This document shows, piece by piece, positions 42,330-50,343 of a stretch of DNA of 64,000 bases (within the stretch, counting starts at the first letter, position 1; each line of letters opens with the position of its first letter). The notes beneath the pieces were generated by a model. It saw nothing but the letters and a program-made list of their open reading frames with translations, was not told the DNA's origin and searched no databases. Source of the DNA: Halapricum hydrolyticum (lineage in GTDB: Archaea; Halobacteriota; Halobacteria; Halobacteriales; Haloarculaceae). Location: contig NZ_JAOPKC010000016.1 in assembly GCF_025517535.1 (NCBI RefSeq), positions 1-64,000 on the forward strand, in the 5' to 3' direction. A program made the translations under genes and the position numbers.

Positions 42330-44045
42330 CTAGCCGAAACTCCGGACAGTGAGCTCCAGCGTCTCCAGATCGACGATCGGGGCGAACCCGGCGTCGGGGT
42401 CGATGTTGACGCTCTTCTGGAAGTCCGTCTGCGCCTGCCAGCAGCCCGAGTTGATCGTCAACACGTTGTGGTACTTGCCGTAGCCCAGTTTGTGGACGTG
42501 GCCGGCGTGGAAGACGTCCGGCACCTCGTCGATAATTAGGTAGTCCTGTTTTTCGGGTGCAAGCCGCGTGTGCCCGCCGTACTGGGGGGCGACGTGGCGC
42601 TTCTTGAGGAGGTGATACATCGCCTTGTGGGGCTCGTCGTAGCTGGCTTTCTCATCGGGCAGTTCGGCGATCACTTCGTCGAGACTGACCCCGTGGTACA
42701 TCAGCACCGAGACGCCCTCGATAGTGACCATAGAGGGGTTCGAGGTGAAGCGGGCGTCGTGGGCGGACATCGTCTGTCGGAGCTCGGAATCGAATGCCGG
42801 CTGGGGTTCGGCCAGGCGGACGGCGTCGTGGTTGCCCGGGATCATGACGATCTCCATGTCGCCGGGCACTTCCTTGAGGTACTCCGAGAAGCGCTCGTAC
42901 TGGTCGTAGACGTCGATGACGTCCAGTTCCTCGTCCTGGTCGGGGTAGACGCCGACGCCCTCGACCATGTCGCCCGCGATCAGCAGATACTCGACGCCCT
43001 CGGCGTCGTCGGTGTGGAGCCAGTCGGCGAAGCGATGCCAGGCGTCGGCCTTGAACTCCTGACTGCCGACGTGGACGTCACTGATGAGGGCAGCTTTTAC
43101 CGGCCGATCCGCCGTCGAGGGTTCGTGGGTGCGGGGTATGTCCGGGAAGTGCAACGAGTCGACGAAGAGGATTCCGCCGTCGTCGGCGAGTGTCCCCTCG
43201 ACGGCGATCACCTCGTCAAGCAACAGTTCGGCGACGAGATCGGCGATCGGACGGTCTTTCATCACCAGGGTCGGGAAGGTTCCATTGGTGTCTTCGAGTT
43301 CGATCAACCAGTGGCCACTGGCTGTCGATCGGATGTCCGAAACCATCCCGACGATAGCTGCCTCTTCGTTTCCGGGGAGCGACTCCAGTGCGTCCGTCGG
43401 TCGATGGTTGACCCGTCCACGGAGCTGTTTCGAGAGGCGTTCGTAGCGATCGCGAAAGACGGCGACGAAATCGTTGTACTCGCCCGTTCCGGTCGATTGG
43501 CCGGTCATATCGCCGTCGATCTCGACAGACAACTGGTCGGAATCTATCTCCCGACTCGTGGCCCGGCGTTCGAAATCGACGCCATCGCTCACTTCTTCGA
43601 TGTCTCCGTCTTCCCCCGCTGCATCCGCCCCAACCCCCTTCGTTTCGGCTGGAGAGTCAGTAGCATTGTCCGACGATTCCGTCGGCTCGTTTCCAGTTGA
43701 AACAGTGGGGTCGGGGTCGGTATTCGCCGAACCGTTCGCGCGGTCAGGGGCGGTGGCGGAGTCAGCGACGGACGTATCAGAGGTCGGCGACGCGGTCGAT
43801 TCAGGTTCGGCCGGATCGGCGAGCGAGCGATCACCGAGCGAGCGCTCGGAGCCGTCCGTTTCGAGTGCGTCCCGGACGTGTGTCGCCCGCAGTTTGAGCG
43901 CGTCGTCGGGAAGCGTTTCGAGAGCCCGGTCGAGAGCGGCGTCAGTGTCCGGCGCGTCGGCGAGCAGCGTCACAGCTTCGCGTTCGGCGTTGTAGCCACG
44001 GGCTGTGAGTTCACTGACGATCCGAGCGGGCGTCTCGAGAGGCAC
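42330..44045 (-). CDS. polB: DNA polymerase D small subunit DP1
   Basis: Replicative PolD exonuclease subunit, 571 aa from a GTG start. VPLETPARIVSEL matches the family N-terminus and there is no ATG upstream with support. A helical N-terminal domain is followed by a long acidic linker (about 95-195), an OB-fold, then a calcineurin-like 3'-5' exonuclease with intact metal motifs: SDVHVGS, AGDMVEG, GNHDA, YHGVS, GHVH. It proofreads for DP2. Divergent from signal peptidase, in a replication island with orc1 and oriC. Confidence 0.93.
   Translation of the reverse strand: MPLETPARIVSELTARGYNAEREAVTLLADAPDTDAALDRALETLPDDALKLRATHVRDALETDGSERSLGDRSLADPAEPESTASPTSDTSVADSATAPDRANGSANTDPDPTVSTGNEPTESSDNATDSPAETKGVGADAAGEDGDIEEVSDGVDFERRATSREIDSDQLSVEIDGDMTGQSTGTGEYNDFVAVFRDRYERLSKQLRGRVNHRPTDALESLPGNEEAAIVGMVSDIRSTASGHWLIELEDTNGTFPTLVMKDRPIADLVAELLLDEVIAVEGTLADDGGILFVDSLHFPDIPRTHEPSTADRPVKAALISDVHVGSQEFKADAWHRFADWLHTDDAEGVEYLLIAGDMVEGVGVYPDQDEELDVIDVYDQYERFSEYLKEVPGDMEIVMIPGNHDAVRLAEPQPAFDSELRQTMSAHDARFTSNPSMVTIEGVSVLMYHGVSLDEVIAELPDEKASYDEPHKAMYHLLKKRHVAPQYGGHTRLAPEKQDYLIIDEVPDVFHAGHVHKLGYGKYHNVLTINSGCWQAQTDFQKSVNIDPDAGFAPIVDLETLELTVRSFG
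43628..43654 (-). promoter_or_regulatory. ORB-like box within DP1 gene (1)
   Basis: On the minus strand the core reads CTCCAGCCGAAACGAAGGGG followed by GTTGGGG, matching the origin ORBs at 47103 and 47714 in all but a few positions. It lies in the part coding for the acidic linker. Confidence 0.6.
43689..43716 (+). promoter_or_regulatory. ORB-like box within DP1 gene (2)
   Basis: Core TTCCAGTTGAAACAGTGGGG, followed by TCGGGG. Opposite orientation to the box 35 bp away, giving an inverted pair with G-runs pointing outward, as in oriC. Confidence 0.5.
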
Positions 44046-44149
44046 ACCGCGAGGATTCGCGCCGCCGAGCAAAAGGGTGACGGTAGGCGAGGGCGCGAGA
44101 CACCGACCAAGCGAAAGATTGGTGGCCGTCCGTCGGGTTGACAACGATA

Positions 44150-45007
44150 ATGGAAGACGACGTCCCGGAGTCGGGACCGGAAACGGCGGACGGCTCTCGA
44201 TCCGATGGAGCCGACACCTCACAGCCGCGGGAGCTGCCGGATCGTTCGACCCGTGGTTATGGCGGACCACCGGAGCGAGGTCCGGGAATCCATCACGGAG
44301 ACAACCCCGAAGAAAGCGGGTCGAACTGGGTGATGTATCTCTACGACCTGCTCAGCAGCGTCGGGATCGTCGTTTTGATCGGCGTATTGCTCTTTACTGC
44401 GAGTGGAGTCTGGCCGCCGATGGTCGCCATCGAAAGCGGAAGTATGGAGCCGGTGATGGAGCGCGGCGATCTGGTGTTCGTCATGGAAGCCGATCGGTTC
44501 CCCGGTCCCGGCGCCCACGAGAGCGGTGTCGTTACCGAGAGAACAGGACAGACAACCGGCTACGAGAAGTTCGGCAAGTACGGGGACGTGATCGTCTTCA
44601 AACCCGACGGAAGTGACCATAGGACACCGGTCATTCACCGCGCGATGTTCTGGGTCGAGGCGGGCGAAAACTGGGTCGACAAGGCCAACCCGGACTATCT
44701 CCCCGAAGACGCTGTCTGTGAGGGCGATGGGGCGACTCCCGGAGGAACGGACGTCCGTGCCTGCCCCGCCCCTCACTCGGGGTTCATCACCAAAGGAGAC
44801 GATAACGACGCCTACGATCAGGTGAAGGGGATCGCGGACGGACCAGTCAAGCCGGAGTGGGTCATCGGAACTGCCGAGTACTCACTCCCGTATCTCGGAA
44901 ACATCCGGCTCAGCGCGGAGGCGGGCGCGACGAACACGACGTGGCACGGGACAGCAGCGACGAACGCGTGGAACGGAACGGTGGCGACGAACGCGACGAG
45001 CGGCTGA
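44150..45007 (+). CDS. sec11: Signal peptidase I (archaeal Sec11 type)
   Basis: Membrane protease that removes Sec/Tat signal peptides, 285 aa. An N-terminal polar extension precedes one TM helix (VGIVVLIGVLLFTASG). The Ser-His-Asp catalytic residues sit in ESGSMEPVM, TPVIHRAM and TKGDDND. The C-terminal tail is rich in A/T/N, with N-glycosylation-like sequons. The start MEDDVPESG is taken from the second ATG, five codons into the frame. Confidence 0.9.
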   Translation: MEDDVPESGPETADGSRSDGADTSQPRELPDRSTRGYGGPPERGPGIHHGDNPEESGSNWVMYLYDLLSSVGIVVLIGVLLFTASGVWPPMVAIESGSMEPVMERGDLVFVMEADRFPGPGAHESGVVTERTGQTTGYEKFGKYGDVIVFKPDGSDHRTPVIHRAMFWVEAGENWVDKANPDYLPEDAVCEGDGATPGGTDVRACPAPHSGFITKGDDNDAYDQVKGIADGPVKPEWVIGTAEYSLPYLGNIRLSAEAGATNTTWHGTAATNAWNGTVATNATSG

Positions 45008-45064
45008 TCGCTGTCACTTCGTACGACTGACGGACCGGAAGACGTCAGAGGCGAGCGAATCCGA

Positions 45065-46639
45065 TCACTGATCGAATCGAGCCTGGACGAACGGCTGGAC
45101 GTCCTCGATGTCGCCGAGCCGGGAGTCGCTCAGGAGGACGGCTTCCGTCTCGTCGATCGGGACCGACAGCGAGATTTCCTTCGTGCGGCCGTACCGCCCC
45201 TTCGAGACGACGACGGCGTTGACGATGCCGAGCATGTCGAGTTCGGAGATGAGGTCGGTGACGCGGCGCTGGGTGAGGACGTCGGCGTCGATCTCCTCGC
45301 AGAGACTCTTGTAGATGTTGTAGACCTCACCCGTGTTGATGTTGTGGACGCCGTTCTTCTCCAGCAGGATGATCGCAAAGAGGACGAGTTTCGACTGGGT
45401 CGGAAGCGTTCGGACGACCTCGACGACGCGGTCGAGTTCGATCTTCTCCTGGGCCTGTCGGACGTGGTCTTCCTCGACGCGATCGGTATTGTCCCGTTCG
45501 GCGAGTTCGCCGGCCGTCCGGAGCAGATCGAGCGCGCGTCGGGCGTCGCCGTGTTCCTGGGCGGCAAAAGCGGCACACAGCGGGATGACGTCCTCGGAGA
45601 GCGAATCGTCTTCGAAGGCGACTTCGGCACGCGCCTGCAGGATGTCCCGGAGCTGGTTGGCGTCGTATGGCGGGAAGACGATTTCTTCCTCGCCGAGGCT
45701 GGATTTGACGCGGGGGTCGAGAAAGTCGGTGAACTTCAGATCGTTCGAGATACCCATGATCGAGACCTTGGAGTTCTCCAGTTCGGAGTTCATCCGTGAG
45801 AGGTTGTACAGGGTGTCGTCGCCGCTCTTTTCGACGAGTTTGTCGATCTCGTCGAGCATGATAACGACGACGCGCTCGGTGTAGTCGACCGCCTCGAAGA
45901 ACGTGCTGTAGACGCGGTCGGTCGGCCAGCCGGTCATCGGAACCTCTTCGAAGTTCTCGCGTTCCTCGCGAAGTGATTCGAGTGTTGATTCGATCTTCTC
46001 GATCGACTCGAAGTCGGTTTGGGCAAGCGACGACCCACCATCGCGCACGTCGTCGCGAAGGGATTCGAGTCGGTCGATCCGTTCGGAGATGTGCTCGCGA
46101 TTCTTCTCGATGAACTTGTTCGCGAGTTGCGCGAGGACGCGGTACTGGGTGTCGGTAACCTCGCAGTTGATGTACTCGACCTCACAGGCGACGGCGTACT
46201 TCTCGGAGGTCGCCTCGAGTTCCTCGCTGACGAACTTGGCGCTGGCGGTCTTGCCGGTTCCCGTCTTGCCGTAGATGAGGATGTTCGACGGTGTGTCACC
46301 CCGGAGTGCACTGACGAGGATGGTCGCCATGTTGTTGATCTGATCCTCGCGATGCGGGAGTTTGCGGGGCGTGTAGGAGGGGCGGAGTACTTCCTTCTTT
46401 TCGAAGATCGGCTCGCCGCTCAGCAGGTCGTCGAACAGACCGCGTGACGCTTCGCCAGCGTCGTCTTCACCGTCGACATCGTCGAGGACGATATCGTCTA
46501 GCGACGACGTGCCGACTGATTCGGTATCGTCAGCGCCACTCCGGTCAGCAACGAACCCCGGCCCGGCACCGCCGCTCCCGGAGTCAAGTCCCGCCCCGGA
46601 GTCGATCCCTGAATCGGTGTCGTTGTCTTCATCTGTCAT
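45065..46639 (-). CDS. orc1: Orc1/Cdc6 replication initiator
   Basis: 524-aa AAA+ initiator that binds ORB boxes. An acidic N-terminal extension of about 70 aa precedes the Walker A GKTGTGKTA (about 124-132) and Walker B VVIMLDEIDKL. Sensor 1 and 2 follow, and a winged-helix domain forms the last about 90 residues. It is transcribed away from the 1.4-kb non-coding origin, beginning immediately at its edge, which is the standard oriC1 arrangement. Confidence 0.96.
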   Translation of the reverse strand: MTDEDNDTDSGIDSGAGLDSGSGGAGPGFVADRSGADDTESVGTSSLDDIVLDDVDGEDDAGEASRGLFDDLLSGEPIFEKKEVLRPSYTPRKLPHREDQINNMATILVSALRGDTPSNILIYGKTGTGKTASAKFVSEELEATSEKYAVACEVEYINCEVTDTQYRVLAQLANKFIEKNREHISERIDRLESLRDDVRDGGSSLAQTDFESIEKIESTLESLREERENFEEVPMTGWPTDRVYSTFFEAVDYTERVVVIMLDEIDKLVEKSGDDTLYNLSRMNSELENSKVSIMGISNDLKFTDFLDPRVKSSLGEEEIVFPPYDANQLRDILQARAEVAFEDDSLSEDVIPLCAAFAAQEHGDARRALDLLRTAGELAERDNTDRVEEDHVRQAQEKIELDRVVEVVRTLPTQSKLVLFAIILLEKNGVHNINTGEVYNIYKSLCEEIDADVLTQRRVTDLISELDMLGIVNAVVVSKGRYGRTKEISLSVPIDETEAVLLSDSRLGDIEDVQPFVQARFDQ

Positions 46640-47102
46640 GAGGTAACCCCTGACTTTCAGGTGGAAATGGCACGGCGCGCAGAGAGATATGGCGGGAGAG
46701 AGCAGAGAGCAGAGGTGTTCCGCCGTTTCCCGAGTCTGGCCGTGTCCAGTTGAACTAACAGGTACCCGTGGTTGACAGCATATTAAATATTACGGTGGAA
46801 CGCCAGCTGGGTCCTGTCGATGTCCGTCGTAACCATGGAAAAGTTGCGACGTTGATATTCGGTAGGACTGTGGAAGATTCGTCACAGACACACGGCTACG
46901 GCATACAGTAGATCAGTCGTGATCGACCGAGAGGTACGATCCGGATCGGGAACGAGTGTCGGATGAATCCGATAGAACGAGAACCCAGTGAAGAGTGGAC
47001 GAATGGCACATAGACGATAATATCTACTATGTGTTATATGTGCTCCGGGTGGACCGAAAGACGATAGAGACGGGATCCGAGATGACAAGACATCCCATGA
47101 GA

Positions 47103-47133
47103 CCCCCCCACCCCTTCGTTTCGACTGGAACAG
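47103..47133 (-). promoter_or_regulatory. ORB box 1 of oriC
   Basis: On the minus strand: TTCCAGTCGAAACGAAGGGG, then a G-rich tail (TGGGGGGG). This is the haloarchaeal origin-recognition-box consensus bound by Orc1/Cdc6. The G-run points toward orc1. Confidence 0.85.
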
Positions 47134-47388
47134 CAGAAAGGAGGGAGGGGGTGAGAACAGGGCTTGTAGAAAGCGAATGATTTAAGATACTACCATGGAT
47201 ACCAAACCCGTAGTAGAGAAGAACGAGACTGTTATTGATCTGCTTCTAGCTTCCTAGAGTACTAGTTTCCTAGAGTGAAAGATAGACTGTTCTCTCTCCA
47301 ACTCTTTTCCTAGCGCTCTTCCTTCCTAACGCTCTTCCTGAGTTGAGAGCTCCTAGCACTTTTCCTGGATTGTGAGTGTAAGTAGCCA

Positions 47389-47424
47389 CATTCTTTGAGC
47401 CATTCTTTGAGCCATTCTTTGAGC
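47389..47424. repeat. Tandem repeat in oriC (3 x 12 bp)
   Basis: CATTCTTTGAGC repeated three times without interruption, midway between the two ORBs. Nearby are degenerate direct repeats: CCTAGAGT at several sites, and CGCCATC-CATGAAAT-type units at 47479-47528. Confidence 0.85.
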
Positions 47425-47478
47425 CTATCATTCTGTGGGCGTAGCTATCTCCCTGAAGTGAAGCTATCTTCCTAGAGT

Positions 47479-47528
47479 AGCGCCATCTTCATGAAATATA
47501 GAGTGACGCCATCCTCATGAAATAGAGT
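47479..47528. repeat. Direct repeat in oriC (2 x about 25 bp)
   Basis: AGCGCCATCTTCATGAAAT (47479 on) and GACGCCATCCTCATGAAAT (47505 on), each followed by AGAGT, with a two-base indel between copies. Candidate DNA-unwinding or initiator spacer sequence. Confidence 0.75.
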
Positions 47529-47713
47529 GCAGACCTACTCACTTTCCGTCCTCAAGTCACCCTCCAGTTAACACCTCTCTTCGAGTCTGCTCCTAGTGTT
47601 TTAACCGTTCTCTAGAGACTCTGATATACTGCGCCCGACTCTACCCGGTGGTGTTTCTCCCGATCGTCACCGTTTCACCGCTCTCTCCACTCGAACCCAC
47701 TCCGTGTCTCTGG

Positions 47714-47742
47714 CTGTTCCAGTCGAAACGAAGGGGTGGGGG
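47714..47742 (+). promoter_or_regulatory. ORB box 2 of oriC
   Basis: TTCCAGTCGAAACGAAGGGG followed by TGGGGG. Identical in its 20-bp core to box 1, in opposite orientation, with the G-run pointing toward oapA. Confidence 0.85.
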
Positions 47743-48029
47743 AGGGAGAGGACCGACAATCTAGGACACGGGAAGTGACGTAACATTCGCGAACGATACC
47801 CATGACATATTATCTCGTATCCCTCATCGGCCGAAATGGACGTTTTTGTTATACTTCCCTTCCAAAAGTATGATATCTTATGAAAATCGGTCGGAGGAAG
47901 GTCGCCGTGGTTGGCTGGCTCGACTGCTCGTCGTGTATAGTTGTTTATGGATGTCTGACGTATACTTAAGTGAATACGGGTAGCTTGTACGTTCAGACGC
48001 CCGGTATCGGGCGCGGGAGGACACCGAGG

Positions 48030-48677
48030 ATGGGACTGCTCACAGGACTCAGGGACAGCATTTCCCGTGCAGCTGCGTCGCTGTTCTCTGAACAGGACCC
48101 GAAACGTATCGGCATCTACGGGCCGCCGAACGCTGGCAAGACGACGCTGGCAAACCGGATTGCTCGTGACTGGACGGAACACGGCGACGCCGTCGGACCG
48201 GAGAGTCACATACCCCATGAGACGCGACGCGCCCGTCGGAAAGAAAACGTCGAGATCGAACGGAACGGTAAGTCCGTCTCGATCGACATCGTCGACACGC
48301 CCGGTGTGACGACGAAAGTCGATTACACGGAGTTTCTCGATCACGACATGGACAAGGAGGACGCTGTCCGTCGTTCCCGGGAGGCTACCGAAGGCGTTGC
48401 CGAGGCTATGCACTGGCTTCGCGAGGACGTCGACGGCGTGATCTACGTCCTCGACAGCGCCGAGGATCCGTTCACGCAGGTCAACACGATGTTGATCGGC
48501 ATCATCGAGAGTCAGGACTTGCCCGTGTTGATCTTCGCGAACAAGATCGACCTCGAGGAATCCTCTGTCAAGCGGATCCGAAATGCCTTCCCACAGCACG
48601 AGACGGTGCCCCTCTCTGCGCTGGAAGGCGACAACATGGACGAAGTCTACGGCAAGATCGCGGAGTACTTCGGGTGA
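48030..48677 (+). CDS. oapA: Origin-associated Era-like GTPase OapA
   Basis: Small GTPase, 215 aa, with G1 GPPNAGKT (31-38), G3 DTPG and G4 NKID. An amphipathic helix at the extreme N-terminus (MGLLTGLRDSISRAAASLF) may contact the membrane or a partner. In haloarchaea this gene, a DUF2073 gene and a zinc-ribbon gene form oapABC, conserved beside the main origin; their role in replication or cell growth is not settled. A GGAGG-like RBS (GCGGGAGGAC) precedes the ATG. Confidence 0.9.
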   Translation: MGLLTGLRDSISRAAASLFSEQDPKRIGIYGPPNAGKTTLANRIARDWTEHGDAVGPESHIPHETRRARRKENVEIERNGKSVSIDIVDTPGVTTKVDYTEFLDHDMDKEDAVRRSREATEGVAEAMHWLREDVDGVIYVLDSAEDPFTQVNTMLIGIIESQDLPVLIFANKIDLEESSVKRIRNAFPQHETVPLSALEGDNMDEVYGKIAEYFG

Positions 48678-48682
48678 TCACG

Positions 48683-49075
48683 ATGGCAGAAGTCAAGACA
48701 CCAGACGACACTGACGGCGTCCAGATCGACATGATCAGCGCCCAGCGTATGGAGGGGCTGACCAGCATGGAGAAGATCCGGATGATCCTCGACGGCGTCC
48801 GCGAGGGTAACATCGTGATCCTCGAAGAGGGACTCACCCCTGACGAAGAATCGCGCCTGATCGAAGTCACGATGACCGAGATCAGCCCCGACGAGTTCAA
48901 CGGGATCGAGATCGAGAGCTATCCCCAGTCCGACGACGACGGGGGGAGCTTCCTCGGTCGGTTGATGGGCAAAGACTCGGCGCCCAACAAGCTGACCGTG
49001 ATCGGCCCGGCAGATCAAATCGAGACGCTACACAAAGACGAGACACTCATCAGCGCACTCGTTTCCCGGAACTGA
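48683..49075 (+). CDS. oapB: Origin-associated protein OapB (DUF2073)
   Basis: 130-aa DUF2073-type protein, beginning MAEVKTPDDTDGVQIDM. A GTG three codons upstream (48674) overlaps the oapA stop and is an alternative start. No catalytic motifs are evident. Its stop overlaps the oapC ATG by one base. Members are always linked to the OapA GTPase, which suggests a regulator or partner of it. Confidence 0.88.
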   Translation: MAEVKTPDDTDGVQIDMISAQRMEGLTSMEKIRMILDGVREGNIVILEEGLTPDEESRLIEVTMTEISPDEFNGIEIESYPQSDDDGGSFLGRLMGKDSAPNKLTVIGPADQIETLHKDETLISALVSRN

Positions 49076-49839
49076 TGCCACACCAGTGTACCTCCTGCGG
49101 GCACGTGTTCGAGGACGGCTCCAAGGAGATGCTCTCGGGCTGTCCGGACTGTGGCGGGACGAAGTTCCAGTTTCACCCGGAGGGTGCGGACATTCCCGAG
49201 CGGCCGCCCGGCGACGTCGACCCCCCTGACCGGCCGGAGCCCGACGATTCGGTCGCCGGCGCGGTCGGCAACGCTGCGGCGACCGTCAGGGATCTCGTCG
49301 GTGGTACCTCCACCGGAAACGGGGGGGTTTCCCCGACTGAAAACCCTCCTGTTTCCGGGAACGAGGGCGTCTCCACCGGAAACAAGGGGGATCGATCTAT
49401 CGCTACCGAGTCCGAAAACGTCGGGGGAGTCGCTCTCGACGACGGCGGTTCGACTCCGGCTGATACCTCGGCCGATAGATCCCAGGGTACGTCGGCCGGC
49501 GGCTTCGAAAACACCTCGGACGGCGAGTCCGAAAACGCCGCTCAGGCCAGTGCTCGGTCGGACGTCGTCAGCCGGGACGAACTACCGGATTCCCCCGCCG
49601 AATCGCCGGACTCAGACAGGGACAACGGCACAGTCGTCCAGGAGCCCGACGAGGCGGATCGCCCGGACCTCTCGGAGCTCCGGGAGGAACTCAACGATCA
49701 GTTCGAGTCGATCAAAGTCGTCGAACCCGGCCAGTACGAACTCAATCTCATGGAACTGTACGACCGCGAGGAGTACATCATCGCCCTACAGGAAGACGGC
49801 AAGTACTCCATCCAGGTGCCCGATCGCTGGCAGGACTAG
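49075..49839 (+). CDS. oapC: Origin-associated zinc-ribbon protein OapC
   Basis: 254 aa. The N-terminal zinc ribbon has C5/C8 and C23/C26. A long S/T/G-rich acidic linker follows, about residues 70-195. The conserved C-terminal domain (about 200-254: ELREELNDQFESIKVVEPGQYELNLMEL region) is the OapC signature. The linker-coding DNA contains ORB-like boxes at 49308 and 49371, so the linker sequence may be constrained at the DNA level. Confidence 0.88.
   Translation: MPHQCTSCGHVFEDGSKEMLSGCPDCGGTKFQFHPEGADIPERPPGDVDPPDRPEPDDSVAGAVGNAAATVRDLVGGTSTGNGGVSPTENPPVSGNEGVSTGNKGDRSIATESENVGGVALDDGGSTPADTSADRSQGTSAGGFENTSDGESENAAQASARSDVVSRDELPDSPAESPDSDRDNGTVVQEPDEADRPDLSELREELNDQFESIKVVEPGQYELNLMELYDREEYIIALQEDGKYSIQVPDRWQD
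49308..49327 (+). promoter_or_regulatory. ORB-like box within oapC (1)
   Basis: CTCCACCGGAAACGGGGGGG in the linker-coding part of oapC. Compare the oriC core TTCCAGTCGAAACGAAGGGG. Confidence 0.5.
49371..49392 (+). promoter_or_regulatory. ORB-like box within oapC (2)
   Basis: CTCCACCGGAAACAAGGGGG, same orientation as the box 63 bp upstream. A weaker TTCCGGGAACGAGGG lies between them. Confidence 0.55.
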
Positions 49840-49920
49840 TTTGACTGTCTTTCTGTTTCACTCGAAGTAATGGTTCTCTGCTCGCAACTATTTTGTCGGA
49901 GCCTCCCCTGTGATTCGGGT

Positions 49921-50343
49921 ATGGATTATCGCGAAGTCGAGGGAACCCGCGAGTTCGTCGCGCGTCTCGCACACGGCGAGGACTGGCGCGCTCAGATCGA
50001 GGACTTCGCACGCGCGGAGAAAATAGAGGCCGCCTTTTTCCTCGGCCTCGGTGCCGTCCAGGACGCCGAACTGTGGTACTACGATCAGACCGATCAGGAG
50101 TACGCCCCGATCGAGTTCGACGAACCGCTGGAGGTCGCCTCGTGTGTGGGCAACGTCTCCCTGCTTGAGGACGAACCGTTCGCGCACACGCACGCCGTCC
50201 TCTCGCGGGCGGACGGGTCGACTGTCAGCGGTCACCTCGATAGCGCGACGGTCTTCGCGGGTGAACTGTACGTCCGGGCCTTCGAAGAGCCACTCGAACG
50301 CGCTCACGACGAGACGACCGATCTCGACCTCTGGCCGCTATGA
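49921..50343 (+). CDS. PPC/DUF296-domain DNA-binding-type protein
   Basis: 140-aa PPC (plants and prokaryotes conserved) domain, with the family pattern GLGAVQDAELWYYD and HTHAVLSRADGSTVSGHL near the C-terminal half. Such prokaryotic proteins form trimers; DNA binding is shown for plant relatives with AT-hooks, which are absent here. Its TGA overlaps the ATG of the DP2 gene (ATGA), so the two are co-transcribed. Confidence 0.9.
   Translation: MDYREVEGTREFVARLAHGEDWRAQIEDFARAEKIEAAFFLGLGAVQDAELWYYDQTDQEYAPIEFDEPLEVASCVGNVSLLEDEPFAHTHAVLSRADGSTVSGHLDSATVFAGELYVRAFEEPLERAHDETTDLDLWPL

Larger units (their letters stand above)
46640..48029. other. oriC: Replication origin oriC next to orc1
   Basis: 1.39 kb without a credible gene, locally AT-rich in a GC-rich genome. 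Two ORB-type boxes in inverted orientation (47103-47133 and 47714-47742) frame about 580 bp with tandem repeats and CCTAGAGT-type motifs. The left part (46640-47100) also carries the orc1 promoter (AT-rich around 46770-46790). The right end carries the oapA promoter (TACTTAAG near 47965). Orc1 on one side and oapABC on the other match the conserved haloarchaeal origin neighbourhood. Confidence 0.9.

Noticed and set aside
47250..47530. CRISPR-like appearance of repeated short motifs
   Set aside because: Units are 8-25 bp, unevenly spaced, with no constant spacer length and no cas genes; they belong to oriC.
47667..48599. 310-codon minus-strand reading frame across the origin and oapA
   Set aside because: It is antisense to the well-supported OapA GTPase and runs through the ORB box; composition is not protein-like.
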